49,453 nt of DNA from a virus. Where the stretch lies: the IMG/VR virus record IMGVR_UViG_3300010412_000044, positions 1 through 49,453 of that record. One strand, 5' to 3'. Under the pieces are notes generated by a model. That model worked only from the letters and a program-made list of their open reading frames with translations, did not search any database and had not been told where the DNA came from. This document shows, piece after piece, positions 34,904-43,458 of the stretch (position 1 is its first letter; every line of letters starts with the position of its first letter). A program made the position numbers and the translations under genes.

Positions 34904-36102
34904 TGTTAGATTCATACACAAAATTCAAAGAATACTGTCTGAGGGCTTTGGGGCAGGATGAAGACAAGATCATCAAAGTTGAAGTAACAGAAGCACAGCT
35001 TAAAGATCGAATCGAAGACGCCTTGAAGAAGTGGCAGGATTTCCACTTCGAAGGGTCAACGATGGTCAGCCTGATGAAGCACATTCGCGCCAGCGATTTG
35101 CGTAAAGGCTATCTTGAAGTACCGGAATTGAATTCGATCATTGAAATATTGTCACCCAATGATTCAAATAAGTCAAATGCAGAAGTCATGGATGACCTTG
35201 AATATCGCATCAATTTGGAATACGCAGATAACACATTCTTCGGAGGTGGCGGTAGCAAAGATAGAAATATGATGCTTACAGATTACTACATTACAATGGA
35301 GTATCTTGCATCAATGCGCTACCTGTTCACAGCCGACAAGCTGTTTACATTCAATGCAACATCCAACAGGTTGATCCTCACTGGCAAGTACCCATATGCA
35401 ATGGGTGGCAATCTTGTCGAAGAATTCCGCAACGGAAACTGGGACGCAGGAACAGGCACAACGATTAATGCCGACACTGCTGAACGCCCAGATGGCACGC
35501 TCAAAGCAACAAGACTGACAAACACCGATGCGGGTGCAAACCCAATCAACGCCTCATTCACTTATGAGACTGGCTATTATCCTCGCGGTTTGCGTACATT
35601 TAGCGTCAAGCTGAAATCAGGAACGTACACCGGGCGTGTGCGTATGCGCGTATACGACCGCGCGGGGAACACGATTGGTGACAAGACTGTAACACCAAAG
35701 AACTACTGGCAGACATTCGAAGTTGAAGCCTATTACAAAGACGGCCATATCAACGATTACAAGTTTGAACTTGAGTCGGTCGATGCTGTGAATGATGAGT
35801 ATTTTGAAGCTGATTCCCCTGTTGGGTACAGAAACAACTTCGTGCTACTTATTGGTTATCAGAAAACCGATCCAACAGATGTTGCTATCATCTGGGATTC
35901 TGGCTGGTTGAAAGAGTACGCAATTGCCCTGATCAAGAGACAGTGGGCGCAGAATTTGAAGAAGTATGACGGTATTCAAATGGCAGGTGGTGTGACACTT
36001 AACGCACAGGTAATGTATGACGAAGCAACCGCAGATATTGAAAGGCTAAATGAAGACCTTGAAACTAAGTGGTCGCTCCCACCAGCAATCATGATAGGGT
36101 AA
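34903..36102 (+). CDS. gp13: Neck protein gp13-like with inserted carbohydrate-binding-like domain
   Basis: gp13 joins the portal end of the head to the tail. N-terminal landmarks: 'FKEYCLRALG', then 'VEVTEAQLKDRIEDALKKWQDFHFEG' (residues ~27-52). C-terminal landmarks: 'FVLLIGYQKTDP', 'WLKEYAIALIKRQWAQNLKKYDGIQM', '-GGVTLNAQVMYDEA'. Between them, residues ~165-310 form an extra beta-rich domain ('FRNGNWDAGTGTTINADTAERPDGTLKATRLT', in two pieces) that looks like the CBM4/9-like modules of phage virion proteins. T4 gp13 is 309 residues against 399 here, which fits an insertion. The start ATG overlaps the o-spanin stop. Confidence 0.85.
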   Translation: MLDSYTKFKEYCLRALGQDEDKIIKVEVTEAQLKDRIEDALKKWQDFHFEGSTMVSLMKHIRASDLRKGYLEVPELNSIIEILSPNDSNKSNAEVMDDLEYRINLEYADNTFFGGGGSKDRNMMLTDYYITMEYLASMRYLFTADKLFTFNATSNRLILTGKYPYAMGGNLVEEFRNGNWDAGTGTTINADTAERPDGTLKATRLTNTDAGANPINASFTYETGYYPRGLRTFSVKLKSGTYTGRVRMRVYDRAGNTIGDKTVTPKNYWQTFEVEAYYKDGHINDYKFELESVDAVNDEYFEADSPVGYRNNFVLLIGYQKTDPTDVAIIWDSGWLKEYAIALIKRQWAQNLKKYDGIQMAGGVTLNAQVMYDEATADIERLNEDLETKWSLPPAIMIG

Positions 36103-36106
36103 AATA

Positions 36107-36325
36107 ATGGCTTGGGTAAACATTTTAGACAGTAATTCAAACCCCATCGGCTGGCAGTACGATGATGCTGCACCCGGCGGGACCGCAGGAATAAGAACAA
36201 ACTGGAGAGGTCAACAAATCTACATCAAATGCCGCCGCACGGGCGAGGGTGAAGTAGATAGAGGTGAGATTAACAAAACCTACTGGGATAGTCACAACAA
36301 GGATACAGTACAAGCATGGCCGTAA
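36107..36325 (+). CDS. Small protein between gp13 and gp14 (72 aa)
   Basis: The pattern 'MAWVNILDSNSNPIGWQYDD' at the start and 'GEINKTYWDSHN' near the end suggests a small conserved phage protein I have seen next to neck genes, without a known role. Its end overlaps the gp14 start by ten bases. It lies on a plausible operon with gp13 and gp14. Confidence 0.6.
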   Translation: MAWVNILDSNSNPIGWQYDDAAPGGTAGIRTNWRGQQIYIKCRRTGEGEVDRGEINKTYWDSHNKDTVQAWP

Positions 36326-36942
36326 AAGAACTATTTTCGTCATTTCATAATTCCTTTGAACAGGATTTGGTTGACGGTTTACACGCTGAGTCGATACAGG
36401 TTCACGGTATCAACGTTTATTACATTCCCAGAACATTGGTGAATGAAGATTACTTGTTCGGTGAAGACCCGCTTTCATCTTTTGATGATGGGTTCGAAAT
36501 CGAAATGTATCTTGAGACATTTGAACAATATGACGGAGATGGTGACTTGCTATCAAAGTTCGGTCTGCACATCAAAGACCAAGCAACCCTGTCGGTCAAC
36601 GCCACAAGATTCATGCAAGAAACTGAAATGGACAAGCCACTTGAAGGTGACTTGATCTATATGCCATTGTCTAAGGTGCTCCTAGAAATCCGATTTGTCG
36701 AAGATGAGGAGCAATTCTACGCACTGGGCAGAAACTATCAATTCAAGTGCCAATGTCAACTGTTTGAATACAGCCGAGAGGATTTCAATACTGGGCTTGA
36801 AGATGTGGATATCATCACCGACAATCTTGATGATAGCACAGGCGGCACTGGTACAGACATGTACGGTGATGCGGATGCACTGGAAACAGAGGGTGATGCT
36901 GCAATTGACGCCAATGAACAATTTCTATTTGGAGACACCTAA
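36316..36942 (+). CDS. gp14: Neck protein gp14-like
   Basis: Landmarks include 'EQDLVDGLHAESIQVHGINVYYIPRTLVNED' (residues ~15-45), 'FGEDPLSSFDDGFEIEMYLE', 'LSKFGLHIKD', 'EGDLIYMPLSKVLLEIRFVE' and 'QLFEYSREDFNTG'. All match the T4 gp14 neck protein layout. Length 208 against 256 in T4; the C-terminal part is a short acidic linker. It works with gp13 to close the filled head and dock the tail. Its stop overlaps the next start. Confidence 0.85.
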   Translation: MAVKELFSSFHNSFEQDLVDGLHAESIQVHGINVYYIPRTLVNEDYLFGEDPLSSFDDGFEIEMYLETFEQYDGDGDLLSKFGLHIKDQATLSVNATRFMQETEMDKPLEGDLIYMPLSKVLLEIRFVEDEEQFYALGRNYQFKCQCQLFEYSREDFNTGLEDVDIITDNLDDSTGGTGTDMYGDADALETEGDAAIDANEQFLFGDT

Positions 36943-37304
36943 TGAGAAAATTTGAACAATATCTTGACGAAAATACCCAATCGGTTGGACAGGGTGTTGA
37001 GCAGTTGCTAAAAATTGCACACCAGAAACTTCAATCTGACCCTAGAATGAAAGAATTCTACAAGAATAACAAGTATGGGTTCGTTGCAAAGAAGTTGAAC
37101 AAATACACTGCAATCTATAACACAAGGGATGGCAATGTTGAATCGATCCATGCATTTGTCGATAATGAAACTGGCGATCTATTGAAGGCTGCTGGTTTCA
37201 AAAAGCCCGCAAAGGGCCCACGTGGCAATGTCACAGATAAAGCATTCATGAAAGAACTTGAAAAGAGATTCGACCAGTACGGTGGATATCTGTACAAGAG
37301 GTAA
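36942..37304 (+). CDS. Conserved phage protein (120 aa)
   Basis: The central pattern 'YGFVAKKLNKYTAIYNTRDGNVESIHAFVDNETGDLLKAAGFKKPAKGPRGNV' is present in pieces (residues ~45-100) and recurs in several T4-like phages in my memory, without assigned function. It begins on an overlap (TAATG) with gp14 and ends three bases before gp15. Cytoplasmic; no membrane segment. Confidence 0.6.
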   Translation: MRKFEQYLDENTQSVGQGVEQLLKIAHQKLQSDPRMKEFYKNNKYGFVAKKLNKYTAIYNTRDGNVESIHAFVDNETGDLLKAAGFKKPAKGPRGNVTDKAFMKELEKRFDQYGGYLYKR

Positions 37305-37307
37305 GAC

Positions 37308-38099
37308 ATGTTTGGTCATAAATTTTACTGGGCGTCTTTACGCAAAATCAATGCCGTCTTCGGTAACCTGTTTAACGACATTTGGATTCAGAGACAGGAC
37401 GAGGATGGTAATGTCGTAAAGACATTCAAAGTGCCAATTGAACAAGCCCAGAAAGAGGGTTATCTTGTTCGCTTGCGTGAAGAAGAGAAGAAAGAAGATT
37501 CACCGGGTATCGGTATCACTCTTCCGCGCATGTCGTATGAGTTCACGGGTATGCAATACAATACGGCCGACAAGCAATACACCTCAGGGTATATTCGCCA
37601 GCCGAAGCCTGATCAAACAAGCACCGGGTACAAAATGTATAATCCAGTCCCGTACATTGTGGGTATTGACCTGTCTCTATATGCAAAGAACATCGATGAT
37701 GCCTTGCAAATTCTAGAACAGATTCTACCATTCTTCGGGCCGCAGATTGGATTGACAATCAACGAGATTCCAGAACTTGGATTGAAGAATGACATTTCAA
37801 TCCGACTTGATGGCTTCAACACGAATGTTGACTATGAGGGCAATATTGGTGATGGCCGTTTCATTATCTGGACGTTAAACTTCTCAGTATACACCAGAAT
37901 CTTCCATCCTGTCAAGGATGCTAAGGTCATCAAAGAGGTTATTGAGAACATTCATGGCGCTCATTCTGAGTTCGAAAAAGCACCGGGAGAAGCGTTTACA
38001 GACATGATCATTACCCAGACTGTGAACCCGATTACAGCCGACAAGAATGACGTATACACCATTGATTATGTGAAACAGGAGTTTGATTGGGGTGGATAA
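37308..38099 (+). CDS. gp15: Proximal tail sheath stabilizer gp15-like
   Basis: The start 'MFGHKFYWASLRKINAVFGNLFNDIWIQRQDEDG' follows T4 gp15 (MFGYFYNSSFRRYATLMGDLFSNIQIKRQ) in pattern. It continues with 'FKVPIEQAQKEGYLVRL', 'LPRMSYEF', 'NPVPYIVGIDLSLYAKN-DDALQILEQILPFF' and 'WTLNFSVYTRIFHPV'. gp15 caps the tail and connects it to the neck. Length 263 compares with 272 in T4. The stop overlaps the next start. Confidence 0.9.
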   Translation: MFGHKFYWASLRKINAVFGNLFNDIWIQRQDEDGNVVKTFKVPIEQAQKEGYLVRLREEEKKEDSPGIGITLPRMSYEFTGMQYNTADKQYTSGYIRQPKPDQTSTGYKMYNPVPYIVGIDLSLYAKNIDDALQILEQILPFFGPQIGLTINEIPELGLKNDISIRLDGFNTNVDYEGNIGDGRFIIWTLNFSVYTRIFHPVKDAKVIKEVIENIHGAHSEFEKAPGEAFTDMIITQTVNPITADKNDVYTIDYVKQEFDWGG

Positions 38100-38326
38100 T
38101 GTTCAAGCGAAAGAGTAAAAACATGCAAATGGAATTACCTTTTAAAAAGACAGAAAGCGACAAACTATTGAAGCTTGAGGAAATCAAGAGTCAAGGTATC
38201 GGCACCAGAGTTCGTAGGGCTAAAGTCCCCGGCGGCTGGCTTGTTGCAATCGAAAACATGAGTGGTCTTGGTATGACATTTTACCCGGACCCAGATCACC
38301 AGTGGGATGGGAAATCAGTAAAATGA
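38099..38326 (+). CDS. Small basic protein (75 aa)
   Basis: The ATG at 38099 overlaps the gp15 stop (TAATG) and has GGGGTGG upstream; a TTG at 38087 is in frame but inside gp15. The C-terminal pattern 'RRAKVPGGWLVAIEN' followed by 'GLGMTFYPDPDHQWDG' looks like a small phage family of unknown function I have met near terminase genes. It overlaps the next gene by four bases (ATGA). Confidence 0.6.
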   Translation: MFKRKSKNMQMELPFKKTESDKLLKLEEIKSQGIGTRVRRAKVPGGWLVAIENMSGLGMTFYPDPDHQWDGKSVK

Positions 38327-38592
38327 AAAAGATGACACAACGAAAAATCAACGAGTATAACCCAGCCGAAGATGGCGCTAGGGCCGCAAGGCAAGATGAT
38401 CTTGCCCGCAGGGATAAAAATCGACCCTACAGCTATTACGCAAGCCAGTTTTACGATCTTGAAGAGATTCGCCAACAGTTGATCGATCTTGGCTTCAAGT
38501 ACAGGTCAAAAGAAGAAGGCGGTCAATTTTTCAAGAAAGCTGCCATCTTGGTAGAAAAAGCGCAAAACGAGATGCTAAAAGCTGGGAGATAA
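38323..38592 (+). CDS. Small charged helical protein (89 aa)
   Basis: The ATG at 38323 overlaps the previous stop. The product is charged and mostly helical ('DDLARRDKNRPYSYYASQFYDLEEIRQQLIDLGF', in two parts, ~26-60). I do not recognise a family. It belongs to the run of short coupled genes between gp15 and the terminase. Confidence 0.6.
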   Translation: MKKMTQRKINEYNPAEDGARAARQDDLARRDKNRPYSYYASQFYDLEEIRQQLIDLGFKYRSKEEGGQFFKKAAILVEKAQNEMLKAGR

Positions 38593-38593
38593 C

Positions 38594-39238
38594 ATGCGCC
38601 CGTTTACTGACTACGTGCAAGACCGAAAGGTCAACGCACTTTATTATGGTGCGTTAAAATACGCCAAAGAATCACATTTCATGAGTTTCACAAGGGCAAC
38701 TTGGAAACCCATGAACAGCAATGCATCACCAAATGGGGTGGTTGTATACCCGATTTTGGAAACCCTTGAATTCTGGGAGGATACGCCTAATGGCAAGCAC
38801 TTTCTGAAATTCAATGGTCCACAAGAAAAACTGTATATTCTCAAGACAAATCAAGACTATACAGAATATAATGAATCTCAGTTAAGAAGAGACTTGAAAA
38901 CCCTTGAAACTATATACAATTATAAGCCCAATGAAAAGCTGATTCGCACTCTGATTCGCCAAGGAGCACATGAGGCAGCCGCAAGAGAAAGAAACAAGTT
39001 TCAAACTCTGATCGAATCCGCTACAAAATACAGCATGAATGAAAGCGAAATACTCTGGGATGTGACACGTTGGATGGCAACAAACGGACGCAATCCAAAT
39101 GAACATTTTCCAGATAATGCGGCTCAAAGATGGACCAACATTCTACGCAAGTTGGGTATCACTGCTATTTCTGGTAAAGATACTGCCATCTTTTTTGACA
39201 TTAACGAATTCGAGGTTATTGATGAAATCCATAATTGA
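38594..39238 (+). CDS. Conserved-looking protein of unknown function (214 aa)
   Basis: The GGGAG Shine-Dalgarno lies within the previous stop region. The protein is mixed alpha/beta and ends with 'TDIFFDINEFEVIDEIHN'-type residues ('TAIFFDINEFEVIDEIHN'). An internal helical region (~95-170) includes 'RQGAHEAAARERNKFQTL'. No enzyme motif is evident. The end overlaps the gp16 start by 17 bases. Confidence 0.6.
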   Translation: MRPFTDYVQDRKVNALYYGALKYAKESHFMSFTRATWKPMNSNASPNGVVVYPILETLEFWEDTPNGKHFLKFNGPQEKLYILKTNQDYTEYNESQLRRDLKTLETIYNYKPNEKLIRTLIRQGAHEAAARERNKFQTLIESATKYSMNESEILWDVTRWMATNGRNPNEHFPDNAAQRWTNILRKLGITAISGKDTAIFFDINEFEVIDEIHN

Positions 39239-39752
39239 TGAGGCTCTTGAAACTGGGCATAACCGCTTCGACCGAGGTGGCCCAGACAGGCGCAGAAAAG
39301 ATGAACACGATGAAGATGGCGACAACAAGAATGTTCGCAATCTTCCCCTTGTGCCATCCAAAGCACCCGTTGAGAAACAAGAGGGTGTTTCGGAGATTGA
39401 CACAAAACAAGATATCAAAGACGATTACACAAATGCCCGTGCAATCAGTTACAGCTTAATTGAGCAACAGCAACAGTTGATTAAAGGCATGATTGAATTT
39501 TTGAATGCCTGCCCATCCCCTAGAGCATATGAAGTGGTCAATCAGATGATGAAGACCGCCACCGATATGACAGAAAGACTTTTGGGTGTGCAGAATCAAT
39601 TGAAAGAGGCTCAAGAAGAAAGTAGAAGAGCGTCAGGTGAGGGTAAAGGTGGAGACACTTTCATCTTTCAAGGAGGACCGACCGCTATTCTCAAGCAACT
39701 AAAGAAGGCCGAAGAAGCCGAGAAAAGAATAATTGACGTAACACCAGAATGA
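39222..39752 (+). CDS. gp16: Small terminase subunit gp16-like
   Basis: The start ATG at 39222 has a GAGG six bases upstream inside the previous gene; longer in-frame starts lie far inside that gene. The 176-residue product has a disordered charged N-terminus (~15-70), then helices with 'SYSLIEQQQQLIKGMIEFLNACPSPRAYEVV' (~75-105) and 'MTERLLGVQNQLKEAQEE', a pattern of the T4 gp16 family, and a C-terminal 'GDTFIFQGGPTAILKQLKKAEE' tail. gp16 recognises DNA and regulates the packaging motor. It overlaps gp17 by four bases (ATGA). Confidence 0.85.
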   Translation: MKSIIDEALETGHNRFDRGGPDRRRKDEHDEDGDNKNVRNLPLVPSKAPVEKQEGVSEIDTKQDIKDDYTNARAISYSLIEQQQQLIKGMIEFLNACPSPRAYEVVNQMMKTATDMTERLLGVQNQLKEAQEESRRASGEGKGGDTFIFQGGPTAILKQLKKAEEAEKRIIDVTPE

Positions 39753-41365
39753 GTGGATTTCACAAAAACGACCAAGTTATTGGTATAGGCTATCTGGGTA
39801 AAGATACGCTGCCAGCCGTGGGCGCGGAACGCGAATACACGGTTAAACAGCTACTTGAAATTCAGAAATGCGCCAATGACATTGAATACTTCGCGGAGAA
39901 GTACTTCACCATCGTAACGATGGACGATGGTCGTATGCTTATTCCGTTGTATCAATATCAACGTGACCTGCTACACAAGTTTGAAGATAATCGATTCAAT
40001 ATCGTGACACAGGCCCGTCAGTCTGGTAAAACAACAACGGCGACAATCTACATTCTGCATTACATTCTATTCAATGATGACAAGCGTGTTGCTATTCTTG
40101 CCAACAAAGGTAAGACGGCACGAATGGTGCTTGGCCGTATCAAGCTGGCATATGAACTGCTGCCAAACTTCTTGAAGGCTGGTGTTACAAAATGGAACGA
40201 AGGTACCATTGAACTTGAAAATGGTACGAGAGTTGATGCATCTGCTACATCTGCTGACTCTATCTCTGGTGATTCTGTAAGCCTTCTGTACATCGACGAG
40301 GTTGCCAAGATTGAAAACTGGGATGACTTCTATTCATCAACCTACCCAACCATTGCTTCTGGTCAAACAACGAAAGTTATCATGGTTTCTACCGCAAAGG
40401 GTATGAATCACTACTACCAGCTTTGGAACAAGGCGATCAAAGGCAAGTCAGAATTCGTTCCGTCGGAAGTCAAGTGGAGCGAAGTACCGGGACGCGACGA
40501 AGAGTGGCGTAAACAAACCGTGGCTAACACCTCGGAAGAACAATTCATGCAAGAGCATGAAAACGTGTTCATGGGTTCATCTGACACGCTAATCAAGATG
40601 AGCACCTTGCGCGAACTGGTATCAGAAGACCCAGTATATCATAAAGATCATGTCAAGATTTTCGAAATGCCCGAGCCGGGTAGAAACTATGCAATGACGG
40701 TTGACACTGGTCATGGTAAAGGGTTGAACTACTCTGCATTCTCAGTATTTGATATCACAGAGTACCCGTTCAAGCAAGTGGCAGTATTCAGACAGGATGA
40801 TATCAGCCCGTTCATGTACCCTAATATCATTTTGAAGATTGCCATGCAATACAACCGAGCATGGGTGGTGATCGAAAACAACGACATGGGTTCTGTTGTC
40901 GCGTCAATCTTCAACTATGACTTCGAATACGACAATCTTGTCAATCCAAAGGATGTTGTCGGGGATAACTATAAGGCAGGAAAGAAATATGAAGTTGGTA
41001 CGCGCACGACCGCACGTACCAAAGCAATTGGTTGTTCAACACTGAAAGACCTTATTGAAAGCAGGAAGCTAATTCTACAGGATGAGCAAACGATTGTCGA
41101 ATTGATGACCTTTATTGCAAAAGGTAAATCATATGAAGCTGACCAAGGATGTTACGATGACATGGTTATGACACTTGTAATGTTTGCATGGTTCAGTACG
41201 CTAGAAATGTTTGAAGAAATCTTCCGCGGAGGAAGAGCAGTATCGAAAGAACTATATGAGCGCCGAATTCAAGAAGCACTTGAAGACCTGCCGCCCCCTA
41301 TCTTCATGGATGATGGTTTGCCAGCTCCTAGATATACGCTTGATCCGGGCGAGGAACTTTGGTAA
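39749..41365 (+). CDS. gp17: Terminase large subunit gp17 (ATPase-nuclease motor)
   Basis: Walker A is ARQSGKTT (residues 89-96). Walker B with the catalytic Glu is SLLYIDE (178-184, E184), and the coupling motif is VSTAKG (213-218). In the nuclease half the candidate metal ligands are D319 (AMTVDTGHG), E376 (VVIENNDMG) and D470/D471 (CYDDMVM). The 57-residue spacing from D319 to E376 equals that between D401 and E458 of T4 gp17. Length is 538 against 610 in T4, with a shorter N-terminus. All key residues are present, so it should be active. It packages DNA into the prohead through gp20. Confidence 0.95.
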   Translation: MSGFHKNDQVIGIGYLGKDTLPAVGAEREYTVKQLLEIQKCANDIEYFAEKYFTIVTMDDGRMLIPLYQYQRDLLHKFEDNRFNIVTQARQSGKTTTATIYILHYILFNDDKRVAILANKGKTARMVLGRIKLAYELLPNFLKAGVTKWNEGTIELENGTRVDASATSADSISGDSVSLLYIDEVAKIENWDDFYSSTYPTIASGQTTKVIMVSTAKGMNHYYQLWNKAIKGKSEFVPSEVKWSEVPGRDEEWRKQTVANTSEEQFMQEHENVFMGSSDTLIKMSTLRELVSEDPVYHKDHVKIFEMPEPGRNYAMTVDTGHGKGLNYSAFSVFDITEYPFKQVAVFRQDDISPFMYPNIILKIAMQYNRAWVVIENNDMGSVVASIFNYDFEYDNLVNPKDVVGDNYKAGKKYEVGTRTTARTKAIGCSTLKDLIESRKLILQDEQTIVELMTFIAKGKSYEADQGCYDDMVMTLVMFAWFSTLEMFEEIFRGGRAVSKELYERRIQEALEDLPPPIFMDDGLPAPRYTLDPGEELW

Positions 41366-41379
41366 CAAAACACGTATTT

Positions 41380-41387
41380 TATAAATA
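41380..41387 (+). promoter_or_regulatory. T4-type late promoter (exact TATAAATA) before the sheath gene
   Basis: The exact octamer lies 55 bases before the sheath ATG in the 77-base gap after gp17. A leader of about 50 bases would carry the very strong AGGAGAT Shine-Dalgarno at 41429-41435. A separate promoter fits the high copy number of sheath. Confidence 0.8.
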
Positions 41388-41442
41388 TAATCATAGTTCA
41401 AGTAACTAACGAAAAAAGAATAAACTTAGGAGATAATTCAAA

Positions 41443-43428
41443 ATGGGATTCTCACTATCACCAACCGTTACAGTTAGAGAATTTGATAAAACCCTTACTG
41501 TTCCCGGTCTTGCTACTTCTATCGCGGCTGCTGTTGGACATTTCCAATGGGGTCCTGTGAACCAGATTGAATTGGTTGATTCTGAACAGACACTTATTGA
41601 CAAGTTCGGTGAGCCTGATGATGATCACTACGGGGATTGGTTCCCATCTGCAAACTTCCTTGCGTACTCTAACAACCTGCAACAGGTTCGTGTGTGCAAG
41701 AATGCGACCGCAGATTACACCGGTGCTTCTGGTGATCTGACCTTTGCTGCTGTTGGTAAGACGATTACCACGGCTGGCGGTGCAGACTTCACAAACGTTT
41801 TCAGTGTTGGTGATACGTTCACAATTACTGGTTCAACAAGCAACGATGGCATGTACACTGTCGCCGCTGTTACTGCGACTGTAATCACAGTCAATGAAAC
41901 GCTGGTTGATGAAGGTACGGCTGACGCCGAAGCTTTCTTCACTGTCGGTGCCTTCAATGCTGTTGGTCAGACGATTGCCATCCCTAACGATGGTACGGAA
42001 ATCACAGAAGACACCATTACAAGTGCGCCTATTTTCATTGCTAACCGCGATGATCTGGACGACAATGCTTCTCATGTAGCACTTGCTCCATTCTACGCAC
42101 GTTGCCCGGGTGCTTACGGTAACAAGATTACCGTTTCTGCATTCAACGGCGCACGTAATCAAGAAGCAGGCCAGACGCCATCGACTCAGAACTGGGATGC
42201 ATGGGCATATAAGAACTTCTTTGACTACGCACCCACCGGCGACGAAATCTGGGTTGTTGTTGAAATCGACGGAGACGTTGTTGAACGTTTCTACGGTTCG
42301 CAGAATGCAAACAGTGTTTCGCCTCTTGGTGGCACCGATTACTACGTTGAGTTGATCAACCGTACATCGAAGTACATCTTCGCTGTTCCTCCGGGCACAG
42401 GTCACGGTATCTCTCACCAATATCTGTCTGCTACTTCTACAGCCCCATACACGGGTACGCTGTTGACTGGCTACACTGGCATTGTTCCAGTTGACTACAC
42501 ACAGCAACTTGCTGGTGGTGTAAATTCGGCTCCCCGCGATGCTGACTACATGACTGGTTGGGACAACTTCAACGATCCTGAAACCTCTGACGCTAACTTC
42601 CTGCTACAGGGTGGTGCTGGCACAACTGTCGGTAAGTACATCCTTGAGAATATCGCAGAAGTTCGCCTTGACTGTGTTGCGGTACTGTCGCCTAACGAGG
42701 CTGATGTTGTTGGTCTGCCAGATCCAGTTTCGGCCATTGTTGCTCTTCGTGACACCAACGCTGATTTCGTAACGTCTTCAAGCTACGGTGTTATCGATGG
42801 AAACTACAAGAAGCAATACGACAAGTACAACGATGTGTACCGTTGGGTACCATTCAACGGTGACGTTGCTGGCCTGATGGCTCGTACTGACGACCTGCGC
42901 GACCCATGGTGGTCACCTGCTGGTCTGAACCGTGGTCAGATTAAGAACGTTTACAAGATTGCTTTCAATCCTTCAAAGGCTCAGCGTGACGAATTGTACC
43001 GCAAGGGTATCAACCCAATCGCACAGTTCCGCGGTGAGGGTACGGTGCTTTACGGTGACAAGACTGCTCAGACGAAGCCGAGCGCATTTGATCGCATCAA
43101 TGTTCGCCGTCTGTTCATCACGATTGAAAAGGCGATTGCTACGGCTGCTCGTTACCAGTTGTTCGAATTCAACGACGAAGTTACCCGCAACAACTTCTTG
43201 AACCTTGTTGAGCCATACCTGCGTAATGTGCAGGGTCGCCGTGGTATTCAGGAGTTCCGTGTGGTGTGCGATGAAACCAATAACACGCCATTCGTCATTG
43301 ATAGCAACCAGTTTGTTGGTGACATTTACGTGAAGCCGAATCGTTCAATCAACGAAATCCAGCTTAACTTCATTGCTGTTGCAACTGGCGTTAAGTTCGA
43401 AGAAGTGATCTTGAACCCGGTAGAATAA
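41443..43428 (+). CDS. gp18: Tail sheath protein gp18-like with inserted beta-module
   Basis: This is the contractile sheath subunit. The N-terminus 'FSLSPTVTVREFDKTLTVPGLATSIAAAVGHFQWGPV' (residues 2-38) is typical of T4-like sheaths. The C-terminal domain contains 'FNPSKAQRDELYRKGINPIAQFRGEGTVLYGDKTAQ' (~506-541) and 'FDRINVRRLFITIEKAIATAARYQLFEFND', the conserved handshake domain. Residues ~96-170 hold an extra 'GDTFTITGSTSNDGMYTVAAVTATVITV' module, the same type as in the partial gene at the window start. Length 661 against 659 in T4, so the insert takes the place of other variable domains. The AGGAGAT ribosome site is very strong. Confidence 0.95.
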   Translation: MGFSLSPTVTVREFDKTLTVPGLATSIAAAVGHFQWGPVNQIELVDSEQTLIDKFGEPDDDHYGDWFPSANFLAYSNNLQQVRVCKNATADYTGASGDLTFAAVGKTITTAGGADFTNVFSVGDTFTITGSTSNDGMYTVAAVTATVITVNETLVDEGTADAEAFFTVGAFNAVGQTIAIPNDGTEITEDTITSAPIFIANRDDLDDNASHVALAPFYARCPGAYGNKITVSAFNGARNQEAGQTPSTQNWDAWAYKNFFDYAPTGDEIWVVVEIDGDVVERFYGSQNANSVSPLGGTDYYVELINRTSKYIFAVPPGTGHGISHQYLSATSTAPYTGTLLTGYTGIVPVDYTQQLAGGVNSAPRDADYMTGWDNFNDPETSDANFLLQGGAGTTVGKYILENIAEVRLDCVAVLSPNEADVVGLPDPVSAIVALRDTNADFVTSSSYGVIDGNYKKQYDKYNDVYRWVPFNGDVAGLMARTDDLRDPWWSPAGLNRGQIKNVYKIAFNPSKAQRDELYRKGINPIAQFRGEGTVLYGDKTAQTKPSAFDRINVRRLFITIEKAIATAARYQLFEFNDEVTRNNFLNLVEPYLRNVQGRRGIQEFRVVCDETNNTPFVIDSNQFVGDIYVKPNRSINEIQLNFIAVATGVKFEEVILNPVE

Positions 43429-43458
43429 GGTAATGATCAAATAACGGAGAAATAAAGA

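Noticed and set aside
38644-39418. Several minus-strand frames in the terminase-proximal region
   Set aside because: All lie opposite well-supported plus-strand genes, without start signals or family patterns.
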